The notes under the pieces: model-generated
Databases searched by the model: none
What the model was told of the DNA's origin: nothing
The model's input: only the letters and a program-made list of their open reading frames with translations
Shown: one piece after another, positions 60,495-64,000 of the stretch
Layout: each line of letters opens with the position of its first letter
Position numbering within the stretch: the first letter of the stretch is position 1
Origin: Morganella psychrotolerans
Lineage (GTDB): Bacteria > Pseudomonadota > Gammaproteobacteria > Enterobacterales > Enterobacteriaceae
Assembly: GCF_001676155.1 (NCBI RefSeq)
Contig: NZ_LZEW01000023.1
Span: 124,001-188,000, forward strand
DNA length: 64,000 bases
Reading direction: 5' to 3'
Translations under genes and position numbers: made by a program

Positions 60495-61833
60495 ATACAC
60501 CTCCGTGTATATCATCAGGCGAAAATTCAGCGGGTGTGGTGAATTCCACCCGCACTTCTTTAATTAACGGATTACCCTGCCCGTCGTCTTCCGCAATATG
60601 GGAAGTCAGCGCAACGGGCAGATCGGGGAAATGTGTCAGGTGCATAATCGATTCAGGATTGAATTGTAAAAAACCATGCAGAATATCTTCATGAAACGGC
60701 AGACCAGCCTCACGCAGGATAGCAGCGACACATGAACAATCGTCACCGAACACCTTGGCGCTTTTGAAGAAATAATCACGCGGAGAAAAAATATAGTGCG
60801 GACCGGCGCTGAGAAACGCATTGCTCTGATACACCTGCCCGGTGTGTTTGTTTTCCAGCGAGCAGTAATGCACACCCGGGGAAAGATTATTTTCCAGGGC
60901 AAATTTCAGCACCCGCAAACAGGCAAGTTCGCTGTCGGCAACCGCCAGTCCGCCCGCGTACCAATAGTTGTAATACACCTCATAGGGCGGATTTTTCAGG
61001 GCAAAGCCCCGCGTCTGATATTCAGGGCTGTTGGTCAGCGGAAAGCAAAACTCCAGCAGATTAATACCGTCGATGCCGATAGCATCCAGTTTCAGCAGCA
61101 GTTCATTCATCTGTTCTTCACTGCCCGGGATAACCGGCATCTCCACCATGACGTCAGGGAAAATCTCCCGCGCCAGTGCGATACGGCTGAGTACTTTTTC
61201 CAGTTTTTCCGGCGGATCGTCAATTTTGATACTGAAACGCACCTCTTTCAGACCCGCTGCCGCCAGTGCCAGCGCAGTATTGCGATCCAGCGGATCTCCT
61301 GCGGTATAGAGTCTGGTATGAACGCCGGGCAGTTTTTCCTGTACAGTCTCAAAGAAACGGATACTTTCCTGACGGAACAACAGCGGCTCGCCGCCGGTCA
61401 GTGCAATGTGGCTCAGCGGATAGCCCTCTTCCACAATCGCATTCACTTCACCAATAGCATCCCGCATTTCATGCTGAAAACCATCGTAATTTTCCTGGTT
61501 CGGATTGAAGCAAAAATAGCAGTCGCGGTGGCATTTCAGCGATAAAAACGTGGTATAGCTGCCCTCTCCCGTGCGGCATTGCACACAGGCGCCGGACAGC
61601 CATTTACTGTGAATACTTTTGCCGTTATTCGAAAATGTTGCCCCCAGCGCCTTCACCTCGCTTCGCAGTAGATCAATCTGCGCCTGACGCCGGTGTGGCG
61701 CTTCAAATACCAGCCCATACTGCGCGATCGCCTGCTGCGTCTGTTTTTCAATATCAAGATAGCGCTGTGCATAGCGCTGCAATGTGCTGTTGCGATAAGT
61801 GCTCAGGCATTGTTCTGTCAGCGGGTAAATCAT
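60484..61833 (-). CDS. radical SAM protein at the head of the dms operon
   Basis: This 449-residue enzyme has the radical SAM motif CHRDCYFC (CX3CX2C) near residue 104, preceded by CVQCRTGEGS. The SAM-binding strand ALTGGEPLLF near residue 146 and TRLYTAGDP near residue 174 follow. Further cysteines lie near the C-terminus (HYCSLENKHTGQ, GDDCSCVAA) and may bind an extra cluster. It resembles maturation-type radical SAM proteins, but I cannot name the substrate. It is the first gene of the operon and overlaps dmsD, which suggests a role in making or modifying the DMSO reductase. Confidence 0.8.
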   Translation of the reverse strand: MIYPLTEQCLSTYRNSTLQRYAQRYLDIEKQTQQAIAQYGLVFEAPHRRQAQIDLLRSEVKALGATFSNNGKSIHSKWLSGACVQCRTGEGSYTTFLSLKCHRDCYFCFNPNQENYDGFQHEMRDAIGEVNAIVEEGYPLSHIALTGGEPLLFRQESIRFFETVQEKLPGVHTRLYTAGDPLDRNTALALAAAGLKEVRFSIKIDDPPEKLEKVLSRIALAREIFPDVMVEMPVIPGSEEQMNELLLKLDAIGIDGINLLEFCFPLTNSPEYQTRGFALKNPPYEVYYNYWYAGGLAVADSELACLRVLKFALENNLSPGVHYCSLENKHTGQVYQSNAFLSAGPHYIFSPRDYFFKSAKVFGDDCSCVAAILREAGLPFHEDILHGFLQFNPESIMHLTHFPDLPVALTSHIAEDDGQGNPLIKEVRVEFTTPAEFSPDDIHGGVCEQ

Positions 61834-62437
61834 GGCTGTTCCTTTACGTATATTGCCGGGGACAGTCGGCGGGTGTCACGATGTGATGGTTAACAGCCGG
61901 TGATGTGATTCCCGCCGGGTTATTCTCATATTTACGGAGGAATAGGTGTAATATTTTTACATCTTTAGTGTAGAGGAATGAAATATAAGGTTATTGAGCA
62001 GGATCAAAAATGTTTTCACCTTTATTACCCTGTTATTATTTAACGCTGTAAATTAAAATATATAGCGAATATGGCGGGCAATTAATATCATTAATATGAT
62101 AACAAACAAAAAATGGTAATAAATACATTTTAAATCAATAAGTAACAGTTTACTGTTGGTTTTTACATAACACAAAAATATCAGATACTTTATTTAATCG
62201 GTCATTTTATTATCAATATCAGAAAGATTAAAAATAATATTATTATGTTTCATTTTGTTAATTCAGCCGTATTAATAACAATCAACTGCCATACATATAC
62301 TGTTATTCATAATATAAAGATATCCTGTTTCAGCCGGAGATTCTTTATTTTCCGACATACCGGAATAATATAGCACTAATACACCTGTTAACTCTGCGCT
62401 ACATCTGTCCGGTAGTATTATTCACTTTTTACCTGAT
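61834..62437. other. AT-rich upstream region of the dms operon
   Basis: There is no gene here. The part near the radical SAM gene carries the FNR-type promoter listed separately. From about 62010 to 62437 the DNA is extremely AT-rich with no motif I can support. Confidence 0.5.
61968..62007 (-). promoter_or_regulatory. class II FNR-dependent promoter of the dms operon
   Basis: TTGAG CAGG ATCAA at 61994-62007 matches 9 of 10 fixed bases of the FNR consensus TTGAT-N4-ATCAA. On the minus strand, TACACT at 61968-61973 is centred 30 bp downstream of the box centre, exactly the spacing of a -10 element when FNR sits at -41.5. The leader to the radical SAM start is ~120 bp. Anaerobic induction is therefore expected. 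Confidence 0.75.
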
Positions 62438-62466
62438 AAAAAAAACGGACGCCTGCGCGTCCGTTC
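62438..62466 (-). terminator. intrinsic terminator of erpA
   Basis: On the minus strand, CGGACGC GCAG GCGTCCG is followed by eight T. It is ~22 bp after the erpA stop. Confidence 0.88.
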
Positions 62467-62487
62467 TGATAGCTGCCGGTAATTCAA

Positions 62488-62832
62488 TCAGATACTGAAT
62501 GAAGAACCACAGCCGCAGGTAGTTTTGGCATTCGGGTTGGTGACGATAAACCGCGAGCCTTCCAGCCCTTCAGTATAATCCACACAACCGCCGACCAGAT
62601 ATTGCAGGCTCATCGGGTCAACCACCAGCGCCACACCTTCTTTCTCGATAGTCATGTCGCCGTCATTCATGGCATCATCAAAGGTGAAACCATACTGAAA
62701 CCCGCTGCACCCGCCGCCGGTGATATAAACACGCAGGCGCAGGTTCGGATTTTCTTCATCCGAAATCAGGATTTTTACTTTTTTAGCTGCCGCATCAGTA
62801 AATTGCAGGGGCAGTGCTGAATCATCGCTCAT
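62488..62832 (-). CDS. erpA: A-type iron-sulfur cluster carrier ErpA
   Basis: This 114-residue A-type carrier inserts [4Fe-4S] clusters into apoproteins, including isoprenoid and respiratory enzymes. The three conserved cysteines are present: [11 protein letters not shown] near residue 42 and TTCGCGSSF near residues 106-108. Length equals E. coli ErpA. It may supply clusters to the neighbouring dms enzymes, but it is a housekeeping gene in E. coli beside hemL. Confidence 0.97.
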   Translation of the reverse strand: MSDDSALPLQFTDAAAKKVKILISDEENPNLRLRVYITGGGCSGFQYGFTFDDAMNDGDMTIEKEGVALVVDPMSLQYLVGGCVDYTEGLEGSRFIVTNPNAKTTCGCGSSFSI

Positions 62833-62975
62833 TTATTACTCCAGACTGGCCGCGACCAGTAAACACACTCAGAAAGCTGTCAGCTCCCGGACATTATTAC
62901 CAATTATCTACCACCTCACAGAATCGTTCAAGTTTCGCCACACATAAAGCGCAGTAACCATATTGTTAGTAAGGA

Positions 62976-63104
62976 TATATATCCTTATTCATTCAAACCG
63001 CAGGTTCGTTGGCCGCGTTCAGCCCGCCGGGTCACATAGTTTATCTATGCTCCCCGGTGGGCTAAACTTGCCGCCTGCCTGCATCTTGAATGACGTTGGA
63101 TATA
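62976..63104. repeat. TATACCC intergenic repeat, long form (copy 12)
   Basis: This ~129-bp copy runs ATATCCTTATTCATTC to ATGACGTTGGATATA, with interior CATAGTTTATCTATG. Its terminal CCC/GGG changed to TCC/GGA at both ends together, so the pairing between ends is kept. It lies in the divergent erpA-hemL region. Confidence 0.9.
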
Positions 63105-63129
63105 GTCCTCACAAGAATAATGTGACAAG

Positions 63130-63158
63130 TTGGATTCAGCCGCGCTCTCCATTACACT
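63130..63158 (+). promoter_or_regulatory. candidate hemL promoter
   Basis: TTGGAT and TACACT are separated by 17 bp. The -10 is 38 bp before the hemL ATG, and AGGAG precedes the start codon. The match is moderate. Confidence 0.4.
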
Positions 63159-63196
63159 ATACCCACTTTCCGCTCACTGACTGACAGGAGCCCTGC

Positions 63197-64000
63197 ATGA
63201 GCCGCTCTGAAACCTTGTACACCGAAGCACAGCACTTTATCCCCGGTGGAGTAAACTCCCCGGTCCGCGCGTTTAACGGCGTCGGCGGTACCCCGCTGTT
63301 TATTGAACGTGCCAACGGGGCGTATATTTATGATGTCGACAGCAAAGCCTATATTGACTATGTCGGCTCCTGGGGACCGATGGTGCTGGGTCATAACCAC
63401 CCGGCTATCCGCACGGCGGTGATTAAAGCTGTAGAGAAAGGGCTGAGTTTCGGCGCGCCGACCGCTGATGAAGTCGAAATGGCAAAATTTGTCACCGAAC
63501 TGGTGCCATCCATGGATATGGTGCGCATGGTGAACTCCGGAACGGAAGCGACCATGAGCGCTATCCGCCTGGCGCGTGGTTACACCGCCCGCGATAAAAT
63601 CATCAAGTTTGAAGGTTGCTATCACGGACATGCAGACTGCCTGTTAGTCAAAGCCGGTTCCGGCGCACTGACTATCGGTCAGCCAAACTCACCGGGTGTC
63701 CCGGCGGATTTTGCCAAACACACGCTGACCTGCACTTATAATGACCTGGATTCTGTCCGTGAAGCCTTTGAAAAACATCCTCACGAAGTTGCCTGCATTA
63801 TTGTCGAGCCGGTTGCCGGTAATATGAACTGCATTCCACCGGCAGCAGATTTCCTGCCGGGACTGCGTGCATTGTGTGACGAATTCGGCGCACTGCTGAT
63901 TATCGACGAAGTGATGACCGGCTTTCGTGTCGCCCTCGGCGGCGCACAGGCGTATTATGATGTTGAACCGGATCTGACCTGCCTGGGTAAAATTATCGGC
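63197..64000 (+). CDS. hemL: glutamate-1-semialdehyde 2,1-aminomutase, N-terminal part
   Basis: This PLP enzyme converts glutamate-1-semialdehyde to 5-aminolevulinate, the C5 entry to heme. The first 268 codons are present; the window edge cuts the gene. [52 protein letters not shown] and [11 protein letters not shown] are all as in E. coli HemL. The last codons, LGKIIG, include Lys265, which binds PLP. AGGAG precedes the ATG. Confidence 0.97.
   Translation, partial: MSRSETLYTEAQHFIPGGVNSPVRAFNGVGGTPLFIERANGAYIYDVDSKAYIDYVGSWGPMVLGHNHPAIRTAVIKAVEKGLSFGAPTADEVEMAKFVTELVPSMDMVRMVNSGTEATMSAIRLARGYTARDKIIKFEGCYHGHADCLLVKAGSGALTIGQPNSPGVPADFAKHTLTCTYNDLDSVREAFEKHPHEVACIIVEPVAGNMNCIPPAADFLPGLRALCDEFGALLIIDEVMTGFRVALGGAQAYYDVEPDLTCLGKIIG

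Overview
The window is chromosomal DNA of a member of the Enterobacterales, most likely Morganella (Morganellaceae). Base composition is near 50% GC. Housekeeping gene order follows Escherichia coli in several blocks: epd-pgk-fbaA; gloB-yafS-rnhA-dnaQ-tRNA-Asp; eno-pyrG-mazG-relA-rlmD; dgt/mtnN-btuF and erpA/hemL. Protein sequences are close to, but clearly different from, those of E. coli. About a dozen copies of one intergenic repeat, with ends TATACCC...GGGTATA, are scattered between genes. The genus call is inference from gene content and was not checked against a database.

Layout. 1-1742: end of an L-lactate permease gene and lldD, followed by an array of RNA hairpins. 2257-6578: an uncharacterised catabolic block (EIIC-like membrane protein, TIM-barrel protein, HAD phosphatase, DeoR regulator). 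6591-10627: a DUF421 membrane protein, a repetitive LEA-like lipoprotein and a BCCT osmolyte transporter. 10688-13580: HpaR regulator, succinate-semialdehyde dehydrogenase and HpaC flavin reductase, a reduced hydroxyphenylacetate-type set. 13986-17525: peptide permease and gamma-glutamyltransferase. 17609-28372: a tellurite/stress (Ter) island with terZABCDE on the minus strand, a divergent five-gene biosynthetic operon (ATP-grasp, phosphoribosyltransferase-TRSP, HAD, StiP/PELOTA, CitE-like lyase) on the plus strand, and terW. 28431-34101: fbaA, pgk, epd and tktA. 34562-39410: tRNA-Asp, a YkgJ-type protein, dnaQ, rnhA, yafS, gloB, mltD. 39514-49152: a DASS transporter, eno, pyrG, mazG, relA, rlmD. 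49522-54183: a GCS2-type ligase, dgt, mtnN, btuF. 54184-55633: a decayed duplicate of the btuF 3' end and an orphan macro-domain protein. 55778-61833: an anaerobic DMSO-reductase operon behind a good FNR box. 62488-64000: erpA and the start of hemL.

The genes cover central glycolysis and the pentose phosphate pathway (fbaA, pgk, epd, tktA, eno), nucleotide supply and sanitation (pyrG, mazG, dgt, mtnN), the stringent response (relA), proofreading and R-loop removal (dnaQ, rnhA), and anaerobic respiration with its Fe-S supply (dms genes, erpA). The Ter island and the macro-domain locus are the accessory, stress- or conflict-related parts.

Data-quality warning. Seven genes (the DeoR regulator, DUF421, the lipoprotein, pgk, epd, relA, dgt) are broken by single-base insertions in A/T runs of 7 or 8, nine sites in all; removing one base at each site restores a full-length protein. 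terA carries a separate one-base deletion. Because pgk, relA and dgt are hit together, these are more likely sequencing or assembly errors than real mutations. The genes are annotated here as full-length loci with the frameshift marked.
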